From positions 310,001-374,000 of the forward strand of contig CAVTJO010000008.1 in NCBI GenBank assembly GCA_963734955.1: 64,000 nt of DNA. The letters run 5' to 3'. Shown piece after piece: positions 1 through 8,387 of the stretch (positions are counted from its first letter, which is position 1; the number at the start of each line of letters is the position of its first letter). The notes beneath the pieces were generated by a model. It saw only the letters and a list, made by a program, of their open reading frames with translations, was not told where the DNA came from and ran no database searches. The position numbers and the translations under genes were made by a program. Source of the DNA: UBA11986 sp963734955. GTDB lineage: Bacteria > Bacteroidota > Ignavibacteria > UBA10030 > UBA6906.

Positions 1-142
1 CGCGGGGGTGGATGATCATATCCACTTCCACATTGTTCCCCGGTGGAATGGCGACACCAATTTCATGCCCGTTCTCACCAATACAAAGGTCATTTCCGAG
101 GACATGAAGGCGACTTTGAGAAAACTCCGCAAAGCCTTCTGA
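1..142 (+). CDS. HIT family nucleotide-binding protein, C-terminal part
   Basis: The reading frame is open from the left edge (first full codon at position 2) to a TGA at 140-142, giving the last 46 residues. It carries DDHIHFHIVPRW, the histidine-triad signature (HxHxH followed by hydrophobic residues). In HIT proteins the middle histidine of this triad attacks the alpha phosphate of nucleotide substrates such as dinucleoside polyphosphates or AMP-lysine. Only the C-terminal end is present, so the subfamily (HinT/Fhit-like hydrolase or Ap4A phosphorylase-like) cannot be decided. The end of the gene lies 59 bp before the sigma factor gene. Confidence 0.8.
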   Translation, partial: AGVDDHIHFHIVPRWNGDTNFMPVLTNTKVISEDMKATLRKLRKAF

Positions 143-201
143 ATTAAACGCTTCTTTGATTCACGTGTCCAATACTTGGGCGAACTCTCATTGGTTTCCT
201 G

Positions 202-750
202 ATGGAACAACGTTCGGATCTTGACCTGATCAATGAGGTTCGTAATGGCAATCGCCAGGCATTCACGGAATTGATGCGTCGGCACCAACAGCGGGTATAT
301 TGGACAGCCCGTCGCATTGTCGGCAGCCATGAGGAGGCTGATGATATTGCTCAAGAAACATTCGTGAAGGCGTACCTTGCACTGGGCGATTTTCGGGGGG
401 ATTCAAGCTTCTTCACATGGCTCTACCGCATTGCGGTGAACCTATCGCTCAATGTGGTGAGGAAGAGACAGGTGCTCGGCTACTTGCGCCAGAGTGAGAT
501 CATTAACAGGATTCTTCCGGCTGCCGATGATCCCCAGAAAGAACTTGAATTTGCCGAGACGCAAACGCGATTGGACAAGGCCATTGCAAAGCTCCCCGAG
601 AAGCAGAGAGCGGTGTTCATCATGCGATACTACGACGAGATGTCGTACGAAGAGATTTCACAGGTGTTGAAGACATCTGTTGGAGGGTTGAAGGCGAACT
701 ACTTTCATGCACTGAGAAAAGTGCAGGGAGATTTGAATGATGAGACATAA
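202..750 (+). CDS. ECF-type RNA polymerase sigma factor (RpoE/SigW-like)
   Basis: This 182-residue protein has the two-domain layout of ECF sigma factors. Region 2 includes DDIAQETFVKAY and the -10 recognition helix around FRGDSSFFTWLYRIAVN (about residues 45-85). Region 4 includes LPEKQRAVFIMRYYDEMSYEEI followed by a helix-turn-helix (about 125-175). It would direct core RNA polymerase to a small envelope or stress regulon. The next gene overlaps its end by 14 bp and encodes a single-span membrane protein, the usual place for an anti-sigma factor. No clear Shine-Dalgarno site precedes the ATG. The family call is secure, but the regulon cannot be read from the sequence. Confidence 0.93.
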   Translation: MEQRSDLDLINEVRNGNRQAFTELMRRHQQRVYWTARRIVGSHEEADDIAQETFVKAYLALGDFRGDSSFFTWLYRIAVNLSLNVVRKRQVLGYLRQSEIINRILPAADDPQKELEFAETQTRLDKAIAKLPEKQRAVFIMRYYDEMSYEEISQVLKTSVGGLKANYFHALRKVQGDLNDET

Positions 751-1261
751 GAGGGAAGAACCGGAAAACAACGAGCAGCAACTTGTCGAAGAGGTGAAGC
801 GGCGTCTTTTGCAGTTTCAGGATACCCCTGCTGCAATGCCTCAACAGTACTGGGCCAATCTGCTGGTGCGTACGAACGGACGCATCGACGAGGTCACAAG
901 CGCCAAGGCACTCTCGATCAGTTGGGCGGCGCGCGTGGCGATTCCCGGTGTTGTGGCAATCATTTTCTTTTTCATCGGGCTCCACTACTATGTTCCGGAG
1001 ACCCCATCGAGGAGAGGGTCGATGGACGCGTTTGTCAGTATGCTGCCCGAGGCGACAGTGGATTCGGTTCTCGCTGAGCCAGATCGGTTCAACTCATCCC
1101 CATCGGGGGAAGGACCGGTGGCTGACATTTTTCAGTTCTCGCGAGAGCAAATCACCGATTACCTTGTGGAATCGGGTAGTGCGGAAATGGCAGTGGATGG
1201 AATGAACGACACCGATGTCGCAGCTCTTATCTCGGCCCTTAGCGCGAAGAAGAATCTCTAG
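737..1261 (+). CDS. Single-span membrane protein, putative anti-sigma factor
   Basis: This 174-residue protein has a charged N-terminal part of about 60 residues, one hydrophobic segment (about 68-88, containing VVAIIFFFIGL), and a C-terminal part predicted to lie outside the cytoplasm. It overlaps the sigma factor gene by 14 bp, so the two are probably translationally coupled. Overlap, size and topology fit an anti-sigma factor that holds the sigma factor at the membrane. I see no zinc-binding HxxxCxxC anti-sigma motif, so the assignment rests on context. It could also be a membrane protein of another function within the sigma operon. Confidence 0.6.
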   Translation: MMRHKREEPENNEQQLVEEVKRRLLQFQDTPAAMPQQYWANLLVRTNGRIDEVTSAKALSISWAARVAIPGVVAIIFFFIGLHYYVPETPSRRGSMDAFVSMLPEATVDSVLAEPDRFNSSPSGEGPVADIFQFSREQITDYLVESGSAEMAVDGMNDTDVAALISALSAKKNL

Positions 1262-1288
1262 AAAACAAAGATTGATGGGAGAACACTC

Positions 1289-1771
1289 ATGAAACGCTTG
1301 CTCCTGCTGCTTTCAATGACCGGAGGTCTCCTCGGTCACATTGCGAGCGCGCAACCTGGTCAGTTCGATGATCAGAGGCCGTTTGAACGAATCGAGCACT
1401 TCAAAAAGGTTCGCCTCATTGAAATCCTCGACATGAAAGAGGAGCAGTCCGTGAGGTTTTTTGCGCGCCTGAACGAACATGAGAGCACAAAGCGTGATTT
1501 GGTGAAGGAGAAAATGGAGACCCTTGACAAGATTGACCGGCTTGTTCGTAATCATGCCGACGACAAGGAATTTGCTGAGCAGTTTGTTGCTGTTGCCTCG
1601 GTGAATGCCAAGATTTCCCAGGAGGATGGCAGGTTCTTTGACAGTCTTTCCGATATCCTTTCCGCTGAACAGCGAGGCAAGTACCTTCTTTTTGAGCGAC
1701 ACTTTGAACGGGAACTGCGTGAGGCAATGCGCGATGTTCAGCGCAGGCGCATGCGGATGGGCGACCAGTAG
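1289..1771 (+). CDS. Small periplasmic protein, Spy/CpxP-like
   Basis: This 160-residue protein starts with a signal peptide (KRLLLLLSMTGGLLGHIASA, then QPGQF). The mature part is highly charged and predicted all-helical, with heptad-like stretches around EILDMKEEQSVRFFARL and ILSAEQRGKYLLFERHF. The pattern of a helical periplasmic protein rich in Glu, Lys and Arg with late LSAEQR resembles Spy/CpxP and zinc-resistance-associated proteins, which act as periplasmic chaperones or stress sensors. Its place third in a sigma factor operon fits an envelope-stress target or feedback component. The similarity is in overall character, not in a diagnostic LTxxQ motif, so the family call is tentative. 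Confidence 0.55.
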   Translation: MKRLLLLLSMTGGLLGHIASAQPGQFDDQRPFERIEHFKKVRLIEILDMKEEQSVRFFARLNEHESTKRDLVKEKMETLDKIDRLVRNHADDKEFAEQFVAVASVNAKISQEDGRFFDSLSDILSAEQRGKYLLFERHFERELREAMRDVQRRRMRMGDQ

Positions 1772-1784
1772 ATCACCGCTCTCA

Positions 1785-2264
1785 ATGGATCTCAAAAAGA
1801 AGCAGAAGGCACTCCGGCAGGTTTCCAACGGGATGTATGTGATGACTTCCCGCTCGGGGACCACGTACGGTGCGGCAACCATAACATGGCTCTCACAGAT
1901 TTCCTTCAAACCCCCATTGCTTCTTGCGGCTGTTCGGCCGGAGAGCAGTGTGTTCGGGTGCCTTTCCGAAAGTCGCCATGTGGCGGTGCATATACTCGCA
2001 GGCCACCAGATGGACGTCGCGCGTAAGTTCCTGTCCACGACAGAAGTGAAGGATGGACTGATGAATGGAGAACCATTCATCGAGGGAAACACTGTCGCCC
2101 CGATTCTTACAAATGCTCTGTCGTACGTTGTGTGTCATGTCGATCAGATCATCGACGGCGGGGGGGACCACAAACTCGTGATCATGGAGGTTCTTGACGC
2201 GGAACATTTTCGTGACTTCAAGCCGCTACTTGTAGCCGATTCTCCATGGAAGTATGGTGGATGA
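1785..2264 (+). CDS. Flavin reductase-like FMN-binding protein
   Basis: The 159-residue protein reads from ATG 1785, 13 bp after the previous stop. A longer frame from 1605 would overlap the whole end of the upstream gene and is not credible. The sequence has the flavin reductase split-barrel pattern: SNGMYVMTSRSG at the N-terminus, AATITWLSQISFKPPLLLAAV, and VFGCLSESRHVAVHIL. These align with the FMN-binding core of flavin reductase and HpaC/DIM6-type proteins. It would bind FMN and use NAD(P)H, or serve as a flavin-dependent reductase, in the cytoplasm. The N-terminal start MDLKKKQKAL shows no signal peptide. The physiological substrate is unknown. Confidence 0.8.
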   Translation: MDLKKKQKALRQVSNGMYVMTSRSGTTYGAATITWLSQISFKPPLLLAAVRPESSVFGCLSESRHVAVHILAGHQMDVARKFLSTTEVKDGLMNGEPFIEGNTVAPILTNALSYVVCHVDQIIDGGGDHKLVIMEVLDAEHFRDFKPLLVADSPWKYGG

Positions 2265-2804
2265 TTCCACAGATTTTTCCCGCTCTTCCCTTTTCTGCAC
2301 GTCATTTGTTCTCCCCTGCTTGGATTTGTCGACCCTCCTGATGCGATTGACGTGTAACAGAAATATTTGTTAAAGAACCATGCCGGTTCCGGCTCTGATT
2401 CCCAGCGAACCGGGGCTGCCATATTGCGTCACTCGCCTTCTCGGTGTGACTAAGAAATCCCCCACCCAAAATCTTCTTCTGAACCGGACGTTTTTCTCAT
2501 TGTTGTAGTCAATTTCTCAGTTCTAACAAGAAAGTGATGACCTGTACTACACTGGTGAACGTTTCCGCTGCAAAATATCGAGCATTTCGATTCAAATGAC
2601 GAGAATTTCAACCCATTTTATGGGATTTTGTAGTCCTTTATCTAAATCAAAGATCGGCACATGGCTTGCTCCGTCAACAGGTGGTCAAGCCGTCATGATG
2701 ACAGCAAATGACTGATCGCATTTAGTTTCCGCAGAGTTCTTACCAAGAATCAGCCTCGGGCTGAGAGTTTCAATCAACTTGTTACTTAGAAAGGGTATGC
2801 AACC
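2265..2804 (+). other. 540-bp intergenic region without a gene
   Basis: No open frame here has family features. The stretch is more AT-rich than its surroundings in the second half (about 2500-2650), which fits a promoter region for the cytochrome gene. A 7-bp inverted repeat (CCGGTTC at 2383-2389, GAACCGG at 2407-2413) could form a hairpin but has no T tract behind it. I cannot name a promoter with confidence. Confidence 0.5.
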
Positions 2805-4901
2805 ATGAAGCGTTTGATTATCATCTGTTGCGCAGTGCTCGTGACGGGCTTGCTCACAGGGACCTTCGTCGATGCCAAGGCAGCGATCAAGGTCAAGAGA
2901 ATCGGGAGGTCGTTGAATCAACTCCCATCTGGTTCGCCGTGGAATGTTGCCACGGGCTTGAGAGCAATAGGTAAGGGCACAAGATCATATTTCCAGGTCG
3001 ATACCACTGGCTCAGGTCAGACGGGTGCTCCAAGTTGGACCCTGACCTCAAGGCCAGCCGGGTCAAATGCTACAATCGAGAACCCGACCGGAAGTTTTAT
3101 CAATAGCATAACAGCCGATGTCGTTGGCGAATACGTTGTGAGTGCAACGGTCGGGAGCCAGAGTGCCAGTGATACCGTGTTTGCAAGCACGTATTATGGA
3201 GTCAGTAGTTATCCCGATGCCGGCTGCTTCTGCCATCCGAACGCCGTGACGATTAAAGCTGGTTGGCAGAACACCCTACACGCGCAGATTTTCACCCAGG
3301 GACTTACGGGAAATCTCGAGGTTGAACATGGTATGGGTGCCTACGCGGGAAGTTGCATCAAATGCCATACGATCGGCTATCAGACCAACGTCCAGAACAA
3401 CAATTTCTACAATCTTGCGAGGGCGACGGGATGGGATACCACATGGTACCAGGGGCTGCCCCTCTACAACGGCGACTATTGGATCACTACCGGCGATACG
3501 AGCGTATACCACACTCTCAACGCCGAGCAACGGGCAATGGGAACCATCGGTTGTGAATCCTGCCACGGACCGTCATTCGACCACAAGCTAACTGCCGACA
3601 AGAAGAAGATTGGCGTATCCATGGATGCAGCTGTCTGCAACCAATGCCACGACGGCTCGTCACGCCATAGCCTCGGAACCTATTTCAATGCCTCGGGGCA
3701 TGCCACGCTGCCAACCTCCGAACCCGCCTACAATTGTCAGCCGTGTCATACTGGAGCCGGGTTCGTGTACTATATGGAGCACGGTAAGGACACAACCGGC
3801 ATTAGAGCTGTTTGGGATCCGAACACGGATGGTGCAACGAAAATCAGTTGCCAGGCGTGCCATGATCCGCACTCAAGCGCGAATCCATACCAGTTGCGCA
3901 CAATGTCTCTGAAGGGCGACTCGCTCCGGAACGGATATGTCATCCCGGCAAGCCTCCGGTCAAAGACCGGAAACCTCTGTGCCAATTGCCATTTCTCACG
4001 TTATCGCACTCAGGATCGTGTAAAGCCCAATAGCCCACCGTACTATGGATTTGCCGATCGTTATGGACCGCATGGAAATCCGCAGGCGGACATGTACTTC
4101 GGCACGAGCGGATATCAATTTGGAGATGAGAGTTTCACCGGCCTTATGACGCATGCCGGACTTGAGGGAGGTTGCGCAACCTGCCATATGCAAGGCCGGG
4201 TACGGAGTGGCAACACGCTTCCCAATCACTCCTTTAGCATGACCGATACGACTTTCGGCTTCAGAGCAGTAACTGTCTGCAAGGATTGCCATGGCGAGAT
4301 TGAAGATTTCAATGACGTCCGTGCGTTCTATGACTACGATCGCAACGGCATGATCGAGGGCGTGCAAACGGAGATCGCCGGCCTTTTGAGTCAACTCAAA
4401 TCCCGATTGCCTTTGGATCCGCTTACCGGCGAACCGGTTACCCGAACCAAAGACAGCCTCCTAATCAAGAACAACTTCAGTGCAATAGCTGGTATCTGGA
4501 ACTACTACCTTGTCGTAAACGACAAGAGTATGGGCATACACAATACCAAGTATGCTGTTGCGCTCTTATATAAGTCTCTGGGTTGGACTCCACTCAATGT
4601 GAAAGAGCTTCCCGGAATGCCAACGGAGTTTGCGCTCAATCAGAATTACCCCAATCCGTTCAACCCGTCCACCACGATTCGCGTTGCGTTGCCGAACGAG
4701 GGGCACGTGAAGCTTGATGTGTATGACATGACCGGTTCGCTCGTGAAGACAATCATCGACGAGGCGGTTCGGGCAGGGAACATGGAAGTTGTGTGGGATG
4801 GAACGAACACGAACGGCACAAAGGTCGCCAGCGGCATGTACCTGTATCGTATTCAGGCTGGCAACTTCTCAGCTGTAAAGAAGATGATAATGTTGAAGTA
4901 A
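2805..4901 (+). CDS. Secreted multiheme c-type cytochrome with T9SS sorting domain
   Basis: This 698-residue protein has an N-terminal signal peptide (about 1-25). Eight CXXCH haem-attachment motifs are visible near residues 184, 250, 278, 311, 349, 392, 457 and 492 (CIKCH, CESCH, CNQCH, CQPCH, CQACH, CANCH, CATCH, CKDCH). A ninth site at about 141 reads CFCH, one residue short of the canonical motif. A DYDRNGMIEG loop after the last haem resembles an EF-hand calcium loop. The C-terminus (about 609-698) is a type IX secretion sorting domain beginning NQNYPNPFNPSTTI. It should carry electrons at or outside the outer membrane. The partner and terminal acceptor are not encoded nearby. The ATG at 2805 directly begins a good signal peptide. 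Confidence 0.92.
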   Translation: MKRLIIICCAVLVTGLLTGTFVDAKAAIKVKRIGRSLNQLPSGSPWNVATGLRAIGKGTRSYFQVDTTGSGQTGAPSWTLTSRPAGSNATIENPTGSFINSITADVVGEYVVSATVGSQSASDTVFASTYYGVSSYPDAGCFCHPNAVTIKAGWQNTLHAQIFTQGLTGNLEVEHGMGAYAGSCIKCHTIGYQTNVQNNNFYNLARATGWDTTWYQGLPLYNGDYWITTGDTSVYHTLNAEQRAMGTIGCESCHGPSFDHKLTADKKKIGVSMDAAVCNQCHDGSSRHSLGTYFNASGHATLPTSEPAYNCQPCHTGAGFVYYMEHGKDTTGIRAVWDPNTDGATKISCQACHDPHSSANPYQLRTMSLKGDSLRNGYVIPASLRSKTGNLCANCHFSRYRTQDRVKPNSPPYYGFADRYGPHGNPQADMYFGTSGYQFGDESFTGLMTHAGLEGGCATCHMQGRVRSGNTLPNHSFSMTDTTFGFRAVTVCKDCHGEIEDFNDVRAFYDYDRNGMIEGVQTEIAGLLSQLKSRLPLDPLTGEPVTRTKDSLLIKNNFSAIAGIWNYYLVVNDKSMGIHNTKYAVALLYKSLGWTPLNVKELPGMPTEFALNQNYPNPFNPSTTIRVALPNEGHVKLDVYDMTGSLVKTIIDEAVRAGNMEVVWDGTNTNGTKVASGMYLYRIQAGNFSAVKKMIMLK

Positions 4902-4953
4902 TGCGTCATTCTTCTGCCGACCTTAGGGGAGGAGAAGAGTAGCTCGATGAGTG

Positions 4954-4992
4954 AAGGCAGGTGGCTATACGGCTTCCTGCCTTTACTTTTTT
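4954..4992 (+). terminator. Intrinsic terminator after the multiheme cytochrome gene
   Basis: An 8-bp perfect stem (AAGGCAGG 4954-4961 with CCTGCCTT 4976-4983) and a 14-nt loop are followed by TACTTTTTT. It lies 50 bp after the cytochrome stop. It overlaps the beginning of the longest possible frame for the next gene, which argues that the protease starts downstream of it. Confidence 0.8.
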
Positions 4993-5072
4993 CGGAGATA
5001 CACTCATGCGGCAATTGCAGTTGCACTTTCGGAGAGGGACGAGCTCTGATATTGGACGAAGGCCGAGATAGC

Positions 5073-7211
5073 ATGCAATTTGGGAGTACGATGTGGATGG
5101 TTGTACGGCTAATTGTGCTGCTTGTTCTTCCAGTTGCGATTTTTGCGCAAGGGGCGGACGAAGAGGCAAGACTGTGCGGTCTTCCTCCCGGTTCGCAGCG
5201 TGTCCGGGTGTTCGAGGATACCGGAGGAGTCTACATCCCCTCGAGTGGTACACTGCGGGTTCTGATGGTGTTCGCGAGTTTTCCAGATGACGAAACGCCT
5301 CATCCATATTGGCCGGCGCACAACCCACCATTGTTTATGCAGGAGTTCATCGACTCTGATACAACCATCCATTCGCAGTCTCAATTCAATCTGACAAACT
5401 ACTTCACCCGGATGTCGCTGGGTCAGTTTCATCTTGTTGGAAACGCAATCTGGATAGAGTCCTTACACTCCCGACAAGAGTACCTCAATGGCTCGTTCGG
5501 TCGCGCGAATACAGATCTTCTTCGCGAGCGGGGCGATTCGCTCATTGATTTCTCATTGTATGATTCATGGACCAGGCTCGCAGATTACAGCCACGTTAAT
5601 GTTCCGGACGGGCTGGTGGACATGATCGTGATGGTTTGGCGGTTCAACGTCTTTGAGTTCCTTGGTGAAGCATCGCTTGGTTACAAACCTGGGTTCGTTG
5701 TCGATGGCAAGCTGATCGAAATGGGGTATCCCGGGAATATTCAATTTCCTCTTGGCTCCGGAATCACTTGCCAATATGTGTACACCGACGGTCCTCGTCA
5801 GGTGATGCAGACCATTGTTCATGAATTGGGCCACTGGCTGCTGGGACGGCCACACCCCTACGATGGAACAACCTTTTTTGGCAAGCATGCATACTGGGGG
5901 CTCCTGTGCAGCGGGAATCGGGTTGCGTCGTGTGCAAATGCGTACGAAAGGGAGCGGCTGGGCTGGATTGTTGTCCCTGAGATTCAACCGGACCGGAATA
6001 CGGTTCTGACTGACTATGTTTCCTCCGGGGCTGCGTGCAAGTACCATCCAGCCAATGGATACCCGTCCGAGTACTTCTATATAGAGAACCATCAGCAACT
6101 GTCACCGTTCGATGATGTCACAACAAACCCCGCCGACAAAGGGATCTGGATTCTCCATCAACGCGAACCATATCTGGAGATGGACAATCTGAGAATGAGG
6201 CCTGCCGATGGGAATTGGGATTGGGAAAATCCTACCAATACCACAATCTGTTCTTCACAATCACTGCCCGTGTTTAGGAGAGGAGAGCCGAAGCTCGGGA
6301 CGGGAGTGTCACATCGCGATCAAATACCGACTCCAACGAGTCTCGTCAACTGGATGCTGGTCTATGAGGATTCCGTTGGTCACTTGAATTGCGGCGCCTT
6401 CTTCAGAGGAGAGCACTTCAGCGATGCGTTTGACACGGCGTCCAGTTCTGTTTTCTCTCCCTACAGCAATCCGAGCAGTAACACCTGGGATAATCAACCG
6501 ACGCTGTTCTCGATTGAAATTATCGATGACCAGGAAGGTGCTATCACGATTCGCTATAACTCAGATCCAACTGCTGCCGCGCCTGCTCGTCGCTATCTTG
6601 GTCCGGATCCCGGTAGTCATGATGCGTTGGCCGGCGGGTTGCACCTTGCCTGGGGTGACCAATGGCCGGCGGGGCAGTTCATTGAGCCGGATGTAACATG
6701 GTCGGAGCTTCAGCGCGCTATTGGACACCAAGGAGTCTGGAGCACGGTGTACGCAGGCGCATCGACAACATGGGCTGACGCAAGCATGGCGTACGATACG
6801 AGCGGAACCGTGCCGGTGATCTTCCGTGCGAGAGTACGAGACTCGCAAGGCAAGTATTCCTCGTGGTCGAAAATCTATCGCACGACAGTGATGTCCCCCG
6901 ACAATGTGGACGGGATTTCCAGCGAAGGGAGTGATCGATATACTCTGAACACCAATTACCCCAATCCGTTTAATCCGTCGACAACAATCTCCTTCTTCCT
7001 CCCCGAGGTTACGCATGTTCGACTGTCAATCTTCGACGTCGTGGGACGAGAAGTTCGTCGCCTTGCCGATGGCCTTATGCCCCGAGGTATGCACGCAATA
7101 ACCTGGGACGGTACGACCCACATGGGGAAGCGAGCAGCCAGCGGTGTGTACCTGTATCGCCTTCGGGCTGGATCGTTCAATTCCGTGAAGAGGATGGTTT
7201 TCACCAGATGA
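5073..7211 (+). CDS. Secreted M6-like zinc metalloprotease with T9SS sorting domain
   Basis: The protein is 712 residues from ATG 5073 (ATG 5091 is also possible). A frame from 4947 would place a terminator hairpin inside the coding region and bury the signal peptide, so I reject it. The signal peptide is MWMVVRLIVLLVLPVAIFAQ. The zinc site is HELGHWLLGRPHP at about residue 250, an HEXXH followed by a PHP segment as in M6 (immune inhibitor A-like) peptidases. The C-terminal 85 residues form a T9SS sorting domain starting LNTNYPNPFNPSTTI and ending in a basic VKRMVFTR. It is probably an exported protease for protein degradation. Whether it belongs strictly to M6 or to a neighbouring zincin family is less certain. 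Confidence 0.88.
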   Translation: MQFGSTMWMVVRLIVLLVLPVAIFAQGADEEARLCGLPPGSQRVRVFEDTGGVYIPSSGTLRVLMVFASFPDDETPHPYWPAHNPPLFMQEFIDSDTTIHSQSQFNLTNYFTRMSLGQFHLVGNAIWIESLHSRQEYLNGSFGRANTDLLRERGDSLIDFSLYDSWTRLADYSHVNVPDGLVDMIVMVWRFNVFEFLGEASLGYKPGFVVDGKLIEMGYPGNIQFPLGSGITCQYVYTDGPRQVMQTIVHELGHWLLGRPHPYDGTTFFGKHAYWGLLCSGNRVASCANAYERERLGWIVVPEIQPDRNTVLTDYVSSGAACKYHPANGYPSEYFYIENHQQLSPFDDVTTNPADKGIWILHQREPYLEMDNLRMRPADGNWDWENPTNTTICSSQSLPVFRRGEPKLGTGVSHRDQIPTPTSLVNWMLVYEDSVGHLNCGAFFRGEHFSDAFDTASSSVFSPYSNPSSNTWDNQPTLFSIEIIDDQEGAITIRYNSDPTAAAPARRYLGPDPGSHDALAGGLHLAWGDQWPAGQFIEPDVTWSELQRAIGHQGVWSTVYAGASTTWADASMAYDTSGTVPVIFRARVRDSQGKYSSWSKIYRTTVMSPDNVDGISSEGSDRYTLNTNYPNPFNPSTTISFFLPEVTHVRLSIFDVVGREVRRLADGLMPRGMHAITWDGTTHMGKRAASGVYLYRLRAGSFNSVKRMVFTR

Positions 7212-7253
7212 GCCTTGCCCGTCATCCCGACGTCAGGCCCTCAAACGGGTTCT

Positions 7254-8075
7254 CTAGAAGTCGATGAACGCCGAGAGGATGCCGGCATTTTCACGTTGAT
7301 CGAAGAACTGTCCGCGCTCGTCGAATCCGCGGCGAAGGGTATACGCGACACGGAGAGCCCTGGAATTGTTTGTAAACAGTCTGGCGCCAATCTGGTAGCT
7401 CTGTGTTGATCCCCATGCCACCTCTTGCTTCACCTTTATGTCGATGGCGCAATACAGCCGTACGTATTGGTTCAGATCGATGTTCCCGCCTTCACCGCCA
7501 AACTGCAGTTCCCAGTTTTTGTCCCGCATCGGAACGTTATGATGAATCCAGTGGGCAGCGGCATAGCCGTGTCCCCGGACGAGGTCAACGTCCTGTGCAA
7601 CGGCAAGCATGTAGTAATCTTTGATCGATTGGATAGAATGCTTCCCGAGCAGCTCAATGCCATCGTCTTCGAAATGACAGCTATAGTGTCCGAGTGCGAA
7701 TCGCAATGCAGTTGACGCGGTTCGAACGTCGAGAGGAAAATCAACCTTGAAGTCTGTGGTGTACACCGTAAGCCCGGGAGGAGTGATCAGACGATTGAAT
7801 GTCGATGCAGCGATGCTGACCTGGACCAGAGCATCAGGAAGGTTGAGCTGTGCCAGCGGAATCGATCCACCGATGGTGCCGATCCAATCACGATTTTCGG
7901 TGACGTGGGAGAGTGAGATTTGGTGAGTTAATGCATCTGCCGTGAATGGAGGGAAGATCTTCTTTCCCGGGAAAAACGCTATTGTATCTTCCTCCTGTTG
8001 GGAATACGCTGCTGCAAGAGAGAACGCTACGAACAGGAACAGATGACAGAGTGAACCGCAACTCTTCATGGCCAA
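7254..8075 (-). CDS. Outer-membrane beta-barrel protein, DUF1207-like
   Basis: This 273-residue protein has a signal peptide (CGSLCHLFLFVAFSLAAAYS). It then shows alternating polar and hydrophobic strands and ends in phenylalanine (AFIDF), the usual C-terminal residue of outer-membrane barrels. A segment with TTDFKVDFPLDVR followed by LRFALGHYSCHFEDD recalls DUF1207 proteins, where a Tyr/His-rich strand pair sits in this place. It is convergent with the metalloprotease gene and divergent from cysteine desulfurase. The function is unknown, and I rate the barrel prediction above the family name. Two further frames on the opposite strand over this gene are shadows. Confidence 0.7.
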   Translation of the reverse strand: MAMKSCGSLCHLFLFVAFSLAAAYSQQEEDTIAFFPGKKIFPPFTADALTHQISLSHVTENRDWIGTIGGSIPLAQLNLPDALVQVSIAASTFNRLITPPGLTVYTTDFKVDFPLDVRTASTALRFALGHYSCHFEDDGIELLGKHSIQSIKDYYMLAVAQDVDLVRGHGYAAAHWIHHNVPMRDKNWELQFGGEGGNIDLNQYVRLYCAIDIKVKQEVAWGSTQSYQIGARLFTNNSRALRVAYTLRRGFDERGQFFDQRENAGILSAFIDF

Positions 8076-8387
8076 AGCTCCTCTGCAAAAACCTCATCGG
8101 TCTGGGACACGCCAGCATCCAGCCGGATTTGACGCAGCTGCCCGTTTTCTGCAAGAAAGCTCAATAAGGAGCGCGAAACAACCCTGCTCAATCTGGATAC
8201 CGCCAGCGGTCTGAATTCCCCGGATGTCCCGCAACCTGGCGGAGTCCTCAAACACGCCTTTTTGGGGTGCCAGAATTTAGTGATGTGATGAAGGAATGTC
8301 AAGGGTGCGGCGATTCTGATACGCGCGGATTATCCCCGGGGTTGTCTGGAATTGACATCCCACCCTCTTCGGCGTATATTTTGAATC
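8076..8387. other. 312-bp divergent intergenic region
   Basis: This spacer separates the minus-strand barrel gene from the plus-strand cysteine desulfurase gene. It holds the desulfurase promoter at its right end (8352-8380). No protein-coding frame here has recognisable features, and I found no convincing promoter for the minus-strand gene. Confidence 0.5.
8352..8380 (+). promoter_or_regulatory. Sigma70-type promoter of the cysteine desulfurase gene
   Basis: TTGACA at 8352-8357, a 17-bp spacer and TATATT at 8375-8380 match the housekeeping consensus very closely. The start codon A is at 8388, eight bases past the -10 box. Transcription should therefore start at or within a base or two of the ATG, giving a leaderless mRNA. 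Confidence 0.8.

Noticed and set aside
4947..5072. Upstream extension of the metalloprotease (start at 4947)
   Set aside because: A perfect terminator hairpin with a T tract lies inside it, and the signal peptide would be buried behind 48 residues.
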